A stretch of DNA of 64,000 nt, taken from assembly GCA_028622995.1 (NCBI GenBank), contig JAJQJQ010000006.1, positions 7,502,001 through 7,566,000 on the forward strand, given 5' to 3'. Shown here piece after piece: positions 11,001 through 23,513 of the stretch; position 1 is the stretch's first letter, and every line of letters begins with the position of its first letter. This stretch comes from Panagrolaimus kolymaensis (taxonomy: Eukaryota > Nematoda > Chromadorea > Rhabditida > Panagrolaimidae). The position numbers and the translations under genes were made by a program. The notes beneath the pieces were generated by a model. That model worked only from the letters and a program-made list of their open reading frames with translations, was not told the origin of the DNA and made no database searches.

Positions 11001-12382
11001 TTAACTTTTTCTATTTCAAATTTAATACAAAAGCATACCTGAGATCGTGTTGCTCCATGACTAATTTGATAATAAAGTGGAATTCGATTAGGTACGGGAG
11101 GTTGCCAAACTACATGGGCTTTTCCATTTTCGCCCCAAACATCCACAACTTCAGCACATTGTGGGCTCATTTCTTTTTTACAATAATTTAACATAGGAAA
11201 TTTCTGGCAATCAAGTTCTATGGAAGCTTGAATATCAAATGGATCAAGTCTAACACAGCGAGGAATCATACGGACTTCCAAAAATATTCGACATTTTTCT
11301 TCCAAAACATCTATTGGAAGATTTAAATGCATTCGAGCTCCATCTTGGACAATTTCCTAAAAATAAAATTTTATAAATAATTTAAAGCATGCGAGTGACA
11401 ACAGCTGCAGGATTGGTAGTTGCAAGCAACGCAATTAAGTTTTAGCACCCATCAAATCATAATTTTAAAATCACAACTTACCACTCTTGGTTGTGAAAGA
11501 GAATCTTCAGGAATCATACATCGAATGGGATAAGCCACGGGTGATTCATAACCATAAATATCAAAATCATCATATCCATGTGGATTTTGCCAACTAACAA
11601 ATACATGCAATGATTGTTCATCGCTTGATTGTCTTGGAGGATCAAGTCGAATCTAAGAAATTTATTTATTTCTTTACTTCGATAATTCAGAATTCTTACC
11701 ATTTCTTGTGGAATACTAAAATTAGGTAATTCCACGGGAATAGCTCTAGGTCGAAAAACAATAAATGGGTTTTTGGGATTGGTGGATCGAACAACCACTA
11801 ACACCCGAAATTGATAATCTCGACATGAATCCGGTATTTTAAATGTTATTTGTGGTGATGATGATGCACCCTATAAATAAAAATACAATAATCGAATATT
11901 TTTAAAAAAATAAACAAACAGCAAAAATCCATTGTTCATTTTCAATGCTAACAGCAGAATATTCAAAAATATAAATAAATGCTGATGGATAGGGTTGAAT
12001 TAAGCGAACCATAATGGTTTTCATATCTTTATATATCGTTTCAACTGATGGAACTTCCAAAGTTGTTTTAGCTAAAAAAGTATTTGGATAAAATACTGTG
12101 TTGCGGAATCTTGAAAAAACAAACTTTTAATTAATGCATCGGTAATGGAATCACATTCAGATACATTATCTTTTATTGGACAATTGCAATATACTGCATT
12201 GGGCTGAAAACGAACAAAAAATTGTTTTGTAAAGTATTCAATGGATTTTAAGAACCAACCGTTCCAGAAGTTACACATTTAATATAGCATTCCAATGCGC
12301 ATCGAGCTCTTCGACTTGGAAGTGCATTAATATTTGAGATCAAAAAAAGAAATATAAATAAACAAAATAATAAATTTTTCAT
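8082..12382 (-). CDS. FN3-repeat single-pass membrane glycoprotein, anosmin-like ectodomain
   Basis: Fourteen coding exons (12382-12260, 12203-12125, 12071-11920, 11870-11700, 11652-11482, 11356-11039, 10748-10544, 10488-10280, 10183-9703, 9659-9458, 9405-9114, 9059-8871, 8509-8399, 8339-8082) keep frame and give about 986 residues. Order: signal peptide (1-20); a Cys-rich start (RRARCALECYIKC) resembling the anosmin-1 Cys box; FN3-like modules at about 70-165, 175-310 and 315-405 (CRDYQFRVLVVV, HVVWQPPVP, PGIQYGIQICAVF); a Cys segment; a Ser/Thr/Glu-rich mucin-like stretch (480-640); a second Cys cluster (680-730); one membrane helix (891-918) and a basic tail (IIRDKRRSPTEKFRRRG). The expected role is cell-surface adhesion or signalling. 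No WAP domain is visible, so orthology to KAL-1 is only a suggestion. An in-frame ATG lies 18 nt upstream. The exon 9/10 junction is the least certain. Confidence 0.82.
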
Positions 12383-14185
12383 ATTTGTAAAAAAATTCAT
12401 AAAAAATAATATAAAATTAAAGCAATTTTCCAAGTTGATAGTAAAAATCAAAAAAAAAATTATAACTTCTTGCAAAAATAAAATACTTTAGCTTCCATTT
12501 GAAAAATACTTTTTTTCACAGATATTTTTTTCGCCAAATAAAAATCGAAGATTCCTAAAACATGAATTTCATTTTTTTAATTGAGTTTCAATTCTCTTTC
12601 AAAAATCAACGACAAAAAAAGGATTGAATTCCATTAAAAAAAAATTCAATTCGATTTAATTTTTCATTTCTTCACGGAAAAAAAATATAATGATCTCGCG
12701 CTTGAACTTTTTTCCTTCCATTTTTTTTTATCCCAAATTGGAAAAATCATTGTAACGTGAAAGAAGAAGAAAAAAAGGTTGTAAGAAGAATAAGAAGAAA
12801 AAAAATTAGAACGTTTTTTAAAATTGAAAGTGATGTGGTCAATTTTTTAGTTCATGGATTTCAAACAAAAAAATAGTGTAAAAGAAAATTAAAGGTTTCA
12901 AAAAATTGAGTGGTGATGGATCGATTACAGGAGTCATTTTTTAGATTTGGAATTGATTATTTGAGAAGAAAAAAGAAAATAATAATAGATAATGTGTTTT
13001 TAAAAGGCTAAAAAAAGACTATAGTAATAATTGTGATTCTCAAAAAATGGGGATCGGCTCATTCAAAATAATTTGCCGTATTTACAAAAAAAGGTAAAAA
13101 AGGACTTTAAAAAATATTGGTGCTGTTTTAATTTTTCCTAAAACAAAAACAATTTTATGAAGTAATTAATAGTCATCTCAAAAGCTCAAGGTTTAGCTAC
13201 GATTTCATTTGAAATTTAAACTAACTTCAAATGTTTAGTAACTCTTAATCTTCGAAGTAAAAAAATTTTTGCTGCCAAAATCATTTATTTATTTTCATTC
13301 CGTTTACTCTCTTTTTTGGATTCGTCTTTTTTTTGCTACTGCGTGTGCCGCAAAAGGAAAAAAACGACCTTAATCCTCGTTAAATTGCGTCTTTAGAAAG
13401 AAAAAAAAAGTTCTAATATATTTGACACTGAAATCATTTTTATTTATTTTTTTGATGAAAAGGCATATATGTATAAGTTTTTACGATTATCGAAGTTCAA
13501 ATAAAGAAAAATTTTAAACGTAAAAACAAAATGGAGGAAAAGAAGAGTCAAAAAAAATATGCGAAGAAGGAAGATTCAAATGATTCAAGAAGAAAAGAAT
13601 GGAGAAAAATAAGAACCCATAAATTTGAAGATTTAGGGTTCTTTAAAAAATTTTAAATTTTTTTGGATGATGAAAACTCTTGACTTTTTTCACTTAACAC
13701 AGTTTTAAATAAATAAATATTTTCATTCTTTACAAAAGAAACAAAAAAAATTGAGTCAAGGTCGAGTTTAAGCGGGTTTTAAGAAAAGAAAAAAAAGGTG
13801 TTGGAAAAAAATAACAGAATTAATTTGAAGAAGAAAAAAGTTAGCAATAATTATGGTAATTAATTAAAAGAAAGTATGTATGTAGTGGAACACTTGCAAA
13901 CGTTAAAATTGCAATACATAATTAAAACCGAATGGGTAACCTTTGAAATTTGTAAAACAAAAATTAGAAAAAAATGCTCAAGTTTACTGTAGAAATACAA
14001 AATCTTTAAAGAAAATGTTGTTGCATAAAAAGCTTTAATGAATCTTCTTCAACCAACTCAAATCCATCAAAAAGTCAGAGTAAAGTATTTAATTTCATGG
14101 ATTTCTTCCTTCTTTCTTCCACTCTTTTCATTCACATCAATTACCAGCTCGTAAAAGAAAAAGATAGATCGCCTTCCATATTTTC
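12383..14185. other. Intergenic
   Basis: About 1.8 kb of A/T-rich DNA upstream of the FN3 gene (which reads leftward). It should contain that gene's promoter. No reading frame above background and no RNA gene seen. Confidence 0.55.
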
Positions 14186-14476
14186 TTAAAGAAAGATAAA
14201 TGCTTTTGGATCCACCAAAATTGTTAGTGTTTGTTTTTTCTTTTTTGACTCAAAGAAGATGATGTATGTATCTTTTGAATTTATTTCTCCAAAAACAGTA
14301 ACAAATTGCCCTCTCACGTATATTGGGTATATGCTGAAACTGGGTCGAAATATTTCCGGTAAAGCATCGTCCTCTTCTTTGCGAACAATAAAAACTGTCG
14401 CGCCTCTTTTAAAGATGGAAACGACCTCAAAAGAGGAATAACAAATTCCTCTGTGGATTGCATAATTGTTGTACAA
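14186..14476 (-). CDS. Small open frame, unrecognised protein
   Basis: A 96-codon intact frame on the same strand as CEBPZ, starting 84 bp after its stop. Its codons are less A/T-biased than intergenic DNA and the protein looks globular (FEVVSIFKRGATVFIVRKEE, SIYPIYVRGQFVTVFGEI). It could be the downstream member of an FNTB-CEBPZ transcription unit or simply open 3' UTR. I recognise no family and see no intron. Confidence 0.3.
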   Translation of the reverse strand: MYNNYAIHRGICYSSFEVVSIFKRGATVFIVRKEEDDALPEIFRPSFSIYPIYVRGQFVTVFGEINSKDTYIIFFESKKKKQTLTILVDPKAFIFL

Positions 14477-14560
14477 AAAAAGGAAAGAGTAATAATTTTT
14501 TTATTAAAACAAAAATAACAAAATCAACAAATTTTATATGTAAACATCGCCTTCATCAGC

Positions 14561-17469
14561 TTAGTCTTCATCTTCAGATTCATCGTCAGCTTCGTCTTCA
14601 GCTTCATTTTCATCATCACTTTCTTCATCGTCATCCATTTCTTCGTCATCATCCATTTCTTCATCATCATCCGTTTCTTTGTCATCGTCTGTTTCTTTGT
14701 CATCGCCCATTTCTTCGTTATCACTGTACAGAAATTCAGCTTCGTCGACGTCCAATTCTTCATCATATTCAGATTTTCGTTTTTTCCCTTTCTTATCTTT
14801 AGTTAGTTCAGGTCCAAACATTTCACCAAAGTTAACATCGAATTCATCATTAGCTTCTCCAGGTTCAAATTTATCCATAATTGTATCAAATTCATCAGAA
14901 TCAACGCTAGCAATATCATCAAAATCTTCAGCATCTTCTTTCTTTTTCTTGGAAGCACTTTGAAGTTTCATTGATGCAAAATGATGCAAGTATCGTTCTT
15001 CAATTGGAATTTCACTAATATTTCTGCTAACATACTCCTGAAAACATTTCAATTAACACTACACATAAAGCGTCCTTACTTACCTGAGAAGCTGGTCCAA
15101 GCTTTCTGATTCCTTTTGGATTGTATTTATGTTGGAAAAGTGGAACTTTTTCAAATGTTGAGACTTTAGGATTTTTGAATGAAAATCTATCCAAAAATCG
15201 AATGAGAGTAAAATCTTGAAGTGGATCACCATTGTATTTGAGAGGTTTACCATCTAATAAATTTGCAGCAAAAACAGCTACAGTAGGATGGAAATGTTGT
15301 GAAAGAGCATATAATTCGGTATCAACAACGGTATCAGCGTTAGCAAAAAGTGGATTACGAGCTTCATGATGATAACCAAAATGTTTAACAGCTAAAGATT
15401 TTGACGAAGCTAAAAATCATTTTTTAAATTAATACACTTTTAAACGATTGCTTTAGAACATACGATCTTTTCGATGCAACCATCCTTTTGGACCAACGCC
15501 ATTGATTTTTGGCTTAACTTCTTTTTCTTTTTTGCGTTTTCCTTCGCCAACTTTAGTAACAGCTTTGCCTTTGACATAAATCATCTTCTTTTGTGGCTTC
15601 GTTTCAACTTTATTATCATCTTCAACAACATCAACATAATGTTCTTCTTCACCATCAGAATCTTCATCTTTCTTAACATTTAGATCCAAGATGGCATCCT
15701 AAAGCATAAAAATTAAAGTAAACGAAAATAAAAATAAACGAAACAAACGTTAGCTTTTTTCGTCAATCTGATAACTCCTTTTCGTTGTTGTGAAACTTTG
15801 AAGTATAATAACAGAGAAGCTGTAGCAAAATCAGGAGGATTGCAAAGTGCTAATTGAAGAAGTCGCTTCAAAAATGCTTTAGCTCTTTCAAGAACTTCAT
15901 CAGCTAAAATTGTCTTCTCAAGTAAATGGAAAAATTCAGTATCATGAGTTGAAGAGCGGATGGTGATAAGACGACGATAAAAAGCACTGTAGTATCGATC
16001 GGATAGCGACTTATTCAAGCTTTGAATTTGATATAAAACTTTTAAAGCAGCTAATGAAATTGAAAGTTTCTCAACATGAACAATTTTGTATAAGCTATCA
16101 AGTTCAGGAGAAAATTCATCAACTTTATCTAAAATGTAACCGGAATCAAAAAATGCTACAAAAATAAAAAAGATACATACCTTTTGCAAATGGTAATGCT
16201 CGATTAGCTCCAATCATAATAATAGCCACAATTCGATGATTATCAAGTTCAGCTTTGATTAAGACTTTGAAAAGCGTAAAATAGATTTGTAATAGTTTTA
16301 CAGCAAGAGTTGAATCGTCTTCATAAAAAATAATTCGACTCATAAAATGAACAGCATACATTTGGGCTTTCAAAGGAATATTTTTACGAAATGTTACACG
16401 TTCAACTTCAGAAACAACCACATATCGCATTGCAGGATGATCCTTGCATACAATGTAAAGACAATCAGAAACATTAGAAGCGACAATCTTATTTGGATGA
16501 CCAAGTTTGTTAGCAAGTGTTGCAAGTAATACCTAAAAAAAGGGGATAAAGTATTGCCAAAAAAATTTATAAAAAACTAACAGCTTCTTGTTCAGGACAT
16601 TTGGTAAGCAAATCAGAAATAATTCGACATGCATGAGATGCCACAGCTTCAATTTGTGATGATGCAATTTGCTCAAGAGTTTGAACAAATTGTTCATAGC
16701 ATTTTTTGAGATCATCTTCATACTTCCATAAAATCAATCGTTTTTCAACGGTTTGAACGTTCCCAGATGAGAGCTTTTCCAAACTTGTAATAGGACGCTA
16801 AAAAGTAAAAACCTTTGCATAGATACACTTTCAATAATAAAACATACAAATTTGAATGAAACCAATTTTCTATCAGTAGGCAAAAGTTCACCAGCAAAAA
16901 GATCTTTCAAAGCACCTAAAAATACGATAGCTTTAGTGAAAGTAATTCTTCGACGGTAGCTTACTTAAAATAGGAATGCCTTCTCTTGTTCGATGTTTCT
17001 TCAAAAGTTCAATTAATGAATTCACATGAGTTAGGGAATGAACCGGTTCCAATTGAGCCATAAGTTGAACAGCAGAAATTTTATCAGCTTGTGTACCACT
17101 TTTGATAACTTTTGAAATCCATCCTGCATCAGATTGCCCCTTCTGTTTTCTAACTTAAAAAGAAAAATATATTTCAAAAAATAATAGCAAAAACAAAATT
17201 ACTTACTGACTTCAGCCCGTTCGCAATCTCTTTCTAATAACATCGTTGCTAACTTCTCAGATTCAGCGATCTTTGTTGCATCTTGTTTATGAGTGGAGTC
17301 TATTTTTTCATTATAACCATGTTCATACCATTTTTCACCTTCATTGATACGAACCAAAGGTAAATTGTTTTCCTAAAATTTAACATTAAGTAATATAAAC
17401 AACAAAATTTAAAAGTACTGTTACCTTTTTTGGATGTTTATTGAAATCTTTTGCTTTCTCACCTCCCAT
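14561..17469 (-). CDS. cebpz: CEBPZ / Noc1 (Mak21) ribosome-biogenesis factor
   Basis: Ten exons (17469-17425, 17372-17207, 17153-16965, 16915-16848, 16797-16582, 16532-16181, 16155-15749, 15698-15464, 15409-15084, 15037-14561) give 826 residues. This is the CBF/Mak21 family, which works in the nucleolus with Noc2 in early 60S assembly. Family marks: GEKWYEHGY near the N-terminus, HEAT-like helices through residues 100-450, and the CBF-domain core GDPLQDFTLIRFLDRF with FKNPK. The C-terminus is an acidic tail of DDDEEM-type repeats, typical of nucleolar chaperone-like proteins. TTTAAG directly precedes the chosen ATG, a possible trans-splice acceptor; an in-frame ATG 9 nt upstream would be removed by it. 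It lies 166-175 bp behind FNTB on the same strand, an operon-like spacing. Metazoan family members are often longer at the N-terminus. Confidence 0.93.
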
Positions 17470-17644
17470 CTTAAACATTGATTGGTTAAAACGACAAACA
17501 TGTTTGAAATAAACAGAAAGTAACAAGAGCTAACAAACTCAAAAAAAAAACAGTTTTATATAAATGCAGAAAATTATGTTTATTTTAACCCGTTTAAAAA
17601 AATACAAAATGTCACAAGAATAACAGAAAAAGGCACGAATTTAG

Positions 17645-19250
17645 CTATTTTAAAAGTTGAGTAATTGGAGTTTGCTTTTCAAAATATTGGAAGGCGAATT
17701 GATGATATTGGCAAAGGATGTTGTAAAGAGGATTAATCTGCTCCTAAAAAACGAAGATATTAAGTAAGAGGTAATAGAGAGAGAAAACCAACCACAGCGT
17801 TTTCATTTCCGCCAATGACAGTTTCCTTTTCACGCATGCTATAATGTTGAGCAACAGAAAGTCCAGCTAATCCATAACATGTATGATAGGCATCAGGCAT
17901 CCTAAAAGAAAAATGATAGTTAAAATTTTAAGGAAAGAAAATTCATACTTTTCTGGTTTATCACGAATACCGCCTCGTTCAAGATTTTGACATAAAGCAA
18001 GCAAATACCATTGTAATCCTTCTGGCTCAAATATGCCACCGAAATCATAACGTTTATCATCCAAATTATTCAATTCATAATCAACAATAGGAAATATTGC
18101 TGCCATCCAAAAGCTATAGCAAGCATCAACAAGTTTGTTTGAACGTCCTTGAAATCCACCCTCATAAGACATTTGACGAGCAGCTGACCATTGCATAAGA
18201 CGATCAATATTCATCATAGGCAATTTAGCAAAAATAGCCAAAGATGCGATGGCACAATAGGTATAACCACCGTGAGCTTCAACAAATGGTTCAGCTGCAA
18301 ATCCACCTTCATAAGTTTGACAACTAGAAACGGATCAGATATTAAAAAGTTGAAGAGTATAGCAGAAAATTTACCTAACAATCCAAGCAGGAGTTCCTTC
18401 AAAAAGTTTAATATCCATAATTGCAGTCATACTTGCTACAGCAACAGCACAATAAACGCCACGAATATCAACTTCACCACCTTTATGCATAATAAAACTT
18501 CCATTAGGTTGTTTGAGAGATAAGATAAAGTTGTATAGCCTCTTTCTAAAACACTTAAGTTACATATGCAACACAACGAAGCCAAGAACCTGTTAATAAC
18601 ATTTAAAGCCTCTTCTGTTCCAATTGAGGCTAAAGCCATAACAGCGGCGTATGTTGTTGCAATATGAGAAACATGGCTTGGAGATCCACCGAAACCACCA
18701 TCAGATTGTCGACATGATTCAAGGAAGGCGATAATGCTGAAAATATTTGTTTGTAAATAATGAAATGAAAAAAAAGATAATAAAGTTACCGAGTAGCAAG
18801 AGAATGATCAATAGGATGATTGAGAATTCGAAGGCCATTTACACACCAGTAAACAATCCATGCTCGACTTCCTTCTAATGACTAAAAAAGCTGACATTAA
18901 TTTTAATCAAAGCAAAAATGATAAACTTACAACATATTCATGTGGAAGGCCATTAAGTGTTTTAAGGAGAAATTCAGCATGAAGTTGTTTATGGAGCTTG
19001 GGAAGGCCATTTCCTTGAGTTTGTTCAAAGTGAGTCTTAGCATTACTACATGCAAGTTCTGTGCTTTCCTAAAAAAATTAAATTATTATTATTACGAAAT
19101 CAAAGATGAAAAAACACTGAAGTATACCTGTTCATCAATGGTTTCAGTTTCAACTGATTCATTCGTAGCATATTTGGGATCGCATAAAATAAAATTATAA
19201 CTATCCCAAATTTCTTTAACCCGTGGATCAAGAAATGCAGAAGGCTCCAT
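17645..19250 (-). CDS. fntb: Protein farnesyltransferase beta subunit
   Basis: Eight exons (19250-19128, 19068-18931, 18881-18790, 18736-18590, 18545-18375, 18323-17949, 17901-17793, 17743-17645) give 417 residues, close to the usual ~430. The enzyme, with its alpha subunit, attaches farnesyl to C-terminal CaaX cysteines of Ras-type proteins in the cytosol. Diagnostic repeats of the alpha-alpha barrel are present: CRQSDGGFGGSPSH, CQTYEGGFAAEP with EAHGGYTYCAIASL, and MSYEGGFQGRSNKLVDACYS. The zinc ligands Asp and Cys are in LVDACYSFW and the His in DAYHTCYGLAGLS. GGIRDKPEK distinguishes it from the geranylgeranyltransferase beta subunits. Transcribed divergently from TFIIE alpha; CEBPZ follows downstream on the same strand. 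Confidence 0.96.
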
Positions 19251-19590
19251 GGCAGAAAAAAAAATAAAAGGCAACTCACAAAAAAAAAGTAAGAAAACTT
19301 TGTTTTTTTACAACAAAATTTTTTCTTTCCCACTTTTTTTGAAAAGGTTGCTCACGGCAATTTTCGTTTTGAGAGTTTGTGTTTCCGAAGAACTCCACTT
19401 TTTTTTACTCAGATTGAAACATTTTTTTATGTTTGAAATAATCAAACTTTTCAATTAACGGGTTTTTGTTGTTACAAATATTTTTTCATTATAAAATAAC
19501 TTTTCAAACTTTATGTATTAATCCTTTTGTATATTATATTTGCACAACAACCATTTTGTAAATCTAGTCTTTTTTAAAGATTTATGGGCA
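19251..19590. promoter_or_regulatory. Shared divergent promoter region (FNTB / TFIIE alpha)
   Basis: A 340-bp spacer between two divergently transcribed start codons. It must contain both promoters and 5' leaders. No TATA element is obvious. TTTTTTAAAG at about 19570-19579, just before the TFIIE alpha start, could be a splice-leader acceptor. Confidence 0.5.
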
Positions 19591-21185
19591 ATGTCCGAAC
19601 CGTTAACAAAATCTGGTGAAAAGCTTCAAATTGTTCCAGAATTTTTAAAAAGTTTTATTCTTACAATTTCTAAAACCTTCTATGGTGTTGAATGCTTCGT
19701 TATTGCCGATTATATTCAACGAAACATCTGTGTTAAAGAAGAAAGAATACGGCAACTCGTGAAGTTTGATCCACGTTCATTGAAACCATTTTTGGTCGCT
19801 TTAAAGGTTAGTTTCATTGATTAGTTTTTAGTGTTTTTTATCTTTTGCTTTTAAACCCCTTTTATTAAATCTTTCTTCTTTTAGGTTGATAAAATTGTTA
19901 AAGAACGTATTGTCACAGAAGAAATTGATGGTCGACAGCGAAAAGTTCCATATTATTTCATCAATTACAAAGGTGCTATCAACGTTACCAAATACAAACT
20001 CGATCAAATTCGTCAAAAGTTGGAATCTCGTGAAAAGGATGAAGTTAATAAAGCATCATTTCAATGTACTAATTGTGGATTACAATATGATCAAATGGAC
20101 GTTGGCAAAATCTTTCAACCAGATACAGGAAAAATGATGTAAGTTTTCCTAGTTCTAGAATCCATTAATGTTTGTGTTGTTAGCTGTTGGTCATGCTTTC
20201 ATGAAGTTCGAGATGAAGAAAATGCAGGTCCTTCAGAGGATACTCGATCGTCTTTAGCAAAATTCAATGAACAAACGGGTCCTTTGGTTACAATTATGCA
20301 ACAAATGAATGGAGTTATTTTTGCTGATCATATTCTTGAACCTCCTGTTCCTACTACTGTTAACGATGAAGCTGACAAGAAAGATGATTCTAAGAAAGTG
20401 TTACATGTAATATTTCTTTTTGACTAAAAATAAAATAACATATATAATTTTAGCTTGGTCAAAATTTCTTCAATCCAAATGCACCTAAATTTACTGCTGA
20501 TAACATGAAGCTTAACCTCGGCGAAGAAGAAGACTATGCTGAACCAGAAAAAGAAGCTGTTCCATGGCTTGATGGCTCTGTTCGTGTTTCATTAGCTGAT
20601 AAAGAACGTAAAGCTGCAGTTAAAAAGAGTCGTGAAAGTAAGAGCTTAGTCCATAAAATCTTTGTTAATTTCGAAACTTTTAGCTAAAAAATCCTCTGCA
20701 AAACTTGGAAAATTCGGAAACGATAAAAGTGATGAAAATGAAGAAATTGAACAATGGCTAAAGGAGGAAAAGGATGGAAAGAAAGACGGAAAAACAAAAG
20801 TGAAAAAACCGACTTATGATGATCTTGTTGAATCGATATTTGAAATGGGACTAAACGGATATAATGGTAATGGTGCACCAGTAGCAAAGAGACCGAGTGA
20901 GTCATAAAATTACTGTATAGCTTTAACTCAAACGTTTATTTTCTAGGATTCACTTTAGGTGACGACGATGAAGAAGATGAAAAGCTTATGAAACCAGTGT
21001 TGAAAAAGCATAGAAATCATAAAGAAACTCTTCGAGAAGAACTTTTGATCCAATACGGTGAAATTCGAATTCCGGTTAATGAAGTTACAGATGAAATGTT
21101 AGAAAAAATGTCGAAAGATGAACATGAAAAAGTTTGTGAAGCTCGTGAACGACTGATGGATCTGCTCTTCCGTTCTGGATGGTGA
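19591..21185 (+). CDS. gtf2e1: Transcription factor IIE subunit alpha
   Basis: Six exons (19591-19806, 19885-20138, 20184-20406, 20454-20637, 20684-20896, 20947-21185) give 442 residues, like the ~440 of animal TFIIE alpha. TFIIE recruits and regulates TFIIH at RNA polymerase II promoters in the nucleus. The N-terminal winged-helix region is clear (VECFVIADYIQ, KEERIRQLVKFDPRSLKPFL, GRQRKVPYYFINYKG). It is followed by the C4 zinc ribbon: CTNCG and, across the exon 2/3 junction, CWSCF. The C-terminal part is acidic and Lys/Glu-rich, as expected. An in-frame upstream ATG (19540) would add 17 residues; I chose 19591 because MSEP follows a splice-acceptor-like TTTTTTAAAG and family proteins start near there. 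It converges on a cytochrome b5 reductase gene 135 bp downstream. Confidence 0.95.
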
Positions 21186-21320
21186 TATCACTCTTTCAAT
21201 CAAGATCTCATATCATTTATTTTTATAATTTATTGTTTTGTTATACGGGAATTTTAAACATTGTTTTTATTACTCTTTTTTAAAGTATCAAAAAAATTTT
21301 AAGATATTTTTTGTGTATGA

Positions 21321-22893
21321 TTAGAATACGTGAATATTTGGATAAGCTAATGAAGTGCAAATTAAACGTGCGGCTTCGTTCATTCCTTTTGGACCACAAA
21401 TTAACACCAAAACCTCATCATGCGGATATGGAAAAACTCGTGCAAGAAGTCCTTCATCAATGTGCTCAAAATGTTCGATCCATTTTACCGTGTCCGATTT
21501 CTCTGGTTCTTTTTTCATTAAACGGGTATAAACTAATGTTAGCTTAAAATGATCCATTGTATGAGCATATTCTTTTAATTCTTCACTGAAAAATTAAAGA
21601 TTTTTTGAGTATAAAATATCAAATAAAATGAAGATTCTGATTATTTGGAAAACTTTTAACTTATTTTAAAAATGTTCTCATTGGCTTCATAACTTTTTGA
21701 ACTTTTTTTTCCTTTTAAAGATCGTCGAAAATGGAGCCTTTCTTTATAAAAATGTTTTTCTTTCATTTTTTAATACAAACTACGTGTAGTTAAAAATTGA
21801 TCACTTCAACCTCCATACTTCTTTTTTTTAACCAACAACCATTTTTGTTTGTTATTTTTTTGAATCAAGTTTTTTTTCTTTCTCTCTCACCTTTGGATAA
21901 CATCTTCTTCTGTTTTGTTTGTGTAAATTAAAGCCAAGTTTGGCCCACCTGGTTCATTAATAGTTTTACGAATAATTGGAAGCATTGGTGTTAATCCACT
22001 TCCACCAGAAATCATTGCAATGGATTTATATCGCATAATAGCTTTTCCATTTACAAGAAAATCACCATTTGTAATATATCCAAAACGACCAAATGGTCCA
22101 CTAATTGTTATGGAAGAATTGATGGAAAGTGAATCCATGTAAGAACTAAAGGTTCCAGCATTTGGATTTTCTGGATTTGGAGAATAAATTTTCATTATTA
22201 TTTCAAAGAAGCCTTTTTCTTCGGGCTTTGAAATGGGTGAATAAAATCGAAATACGGTTCTTGAATTTATCTGTAAAATGCAAAGCTTTCATTCCATCAA
22301 ATTCCTAACGATTGCAATGCCATAACTTATAAAACTTGGGAGTAAAAAATTACTTACATCCGCAGTTAATTTAATATGTTCGCCAGCTAAAATACCTAAA
22401 GTTTCATCCTCTTTTGGAAGTTGAAATCTGAATTGACGAACATCATGAGTGAGAGATTTTTTAGATACCAATGTTACGGTTTTTGATTCATGTTTGTTAG
22501 TTAAAAATGGCCTCGAAGGTCGACGGGTTTTCGGTGAATTCCTCGTTCTATAAAATTAAACGATTTCAAATAAATTTATTCAACAAAAAAATAATTAAAG
22601 CACAAATACAACATTTATCTATGAAAGAAACAAAATAGGCATCTAAAAAGCAACAGATAAAAAGGGTGCTTTTAAAGCTTCATTGCGTGACAAGTTATTT
22701 TTCTTTGATGATGTTGGAATTGCTAAAGCAGAAGAAGGATAAAAAGAAGCGATAAAGGAAAGCAAAAAAAATTTAAAAAATCTTACCGATAATTATTGAT
22801 GCAATAAGCCAGGGCAGCCATAGCTCCAACACCAATAGCAACGACGATCATTTGTTGAGTTGTTGTAACAGCTTTACCTTGGCAGCAAGACAT
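21321..22893 (-). CDS. NADH-cytochrome b5 reductase, paralogue 1
   Basis: Four exons (22893-22787, 22547-22358, 22270-21891, 21585-21321) give 313 residues. A flavoprotein that passes electrons from NADH to cytochrome b5 at ER or outer mitochondrial membranes. An N-terminal hydrophobic anchor (about residues 14-32) follows MSCCQGK. The FAD-binding motif is RFYSP, then GPFGRFGYI; the NADH site is GGSGLTPMLPIIR and the C-terminal CGPKGMN. The usual C-terminal -F ending is kept (IHVF). Compared with paralogue 2 it has RFYSP rather than RPYTP, so flavin contacts may differ slightly. Introns 1 (239 nt) and 3 (305 nt) are long for this region. It lies 621 bp downstream of paralogue 2 on the same strand, a tandem duplication that is now strongly diverged. 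Confidence 0.93.
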
Positions 22894-23513
22894 TTTGTTG
22901 AAGTAGAAAAATTGAGATCTAAAATTAGTTGCATTTTATTAACACTTTTTATCGAGAGTAATTATAAACGACAGACAAAAAATACAAAGAACAATCACGC
23001 ACGCGAAATTATGTAACGCCTTACATGTAGTTGCTACGTTTAAGTTTTGTCATGGAAAAAAGTCTAAGGTTAAAAAAACAAGGAAATAATGATGATGATT
23101 GCAAAGAGGACATAAAAAAAAGTGTAAAATTAAAAAAGCCGCACCTTTGCAAAGTCAAATGAGAAAAAATAATTTCATCGAAAAGTGACTCAAAGAAAAA
23201 AGTGCGGTTAGTGAGTGGTGCGTCCAACTTAAAACAATTTGCTCTTGTTTCAACTCAAAATACGCCGACGGCTGAAGAAGAAGAAAAAATGCTTTTTTTA
23301 TTTACTAATATCATAAAGATATAACAAGCGTACCGATAAAAACAGTGTTTTGTTAGAACAAACAAAAGAAAGGACTATATTTATGAGAGAGAAAAAACTT
23401 TTACATAAACAATAAACTAAAATTACACCGTAATACATAATAAACATAATATGTGAACAAAGAAACCTAATAACAAATTACATATTACTAAAAAAACAAG
23501 TATAACAATAAGT
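22894..23513. other. Spacer between tandem cytochrome b5 reductases
   Basis: About 620 bp of AT-rich DNA containing the promoter of paralogue 1 and the 3' flank of paralogue 2. Nothing else seen. Confidence 0.55.

Noticed and set aside
14458..14963. Plus-strand His/Leu- and Ser-rich frames and the minus MMKK-rich frame
   Set aside because: Shadows of the acidic Asp/Glu repeat tail of CEBPZ.
22640..22725. Possible extra exon in intron 1 of cytochrome b5 reductase paralogue 1
   Set aside because: A protein-like frame exists between two acceptor-like sites, but in the frame required by exon 1 it meets a stop at once.
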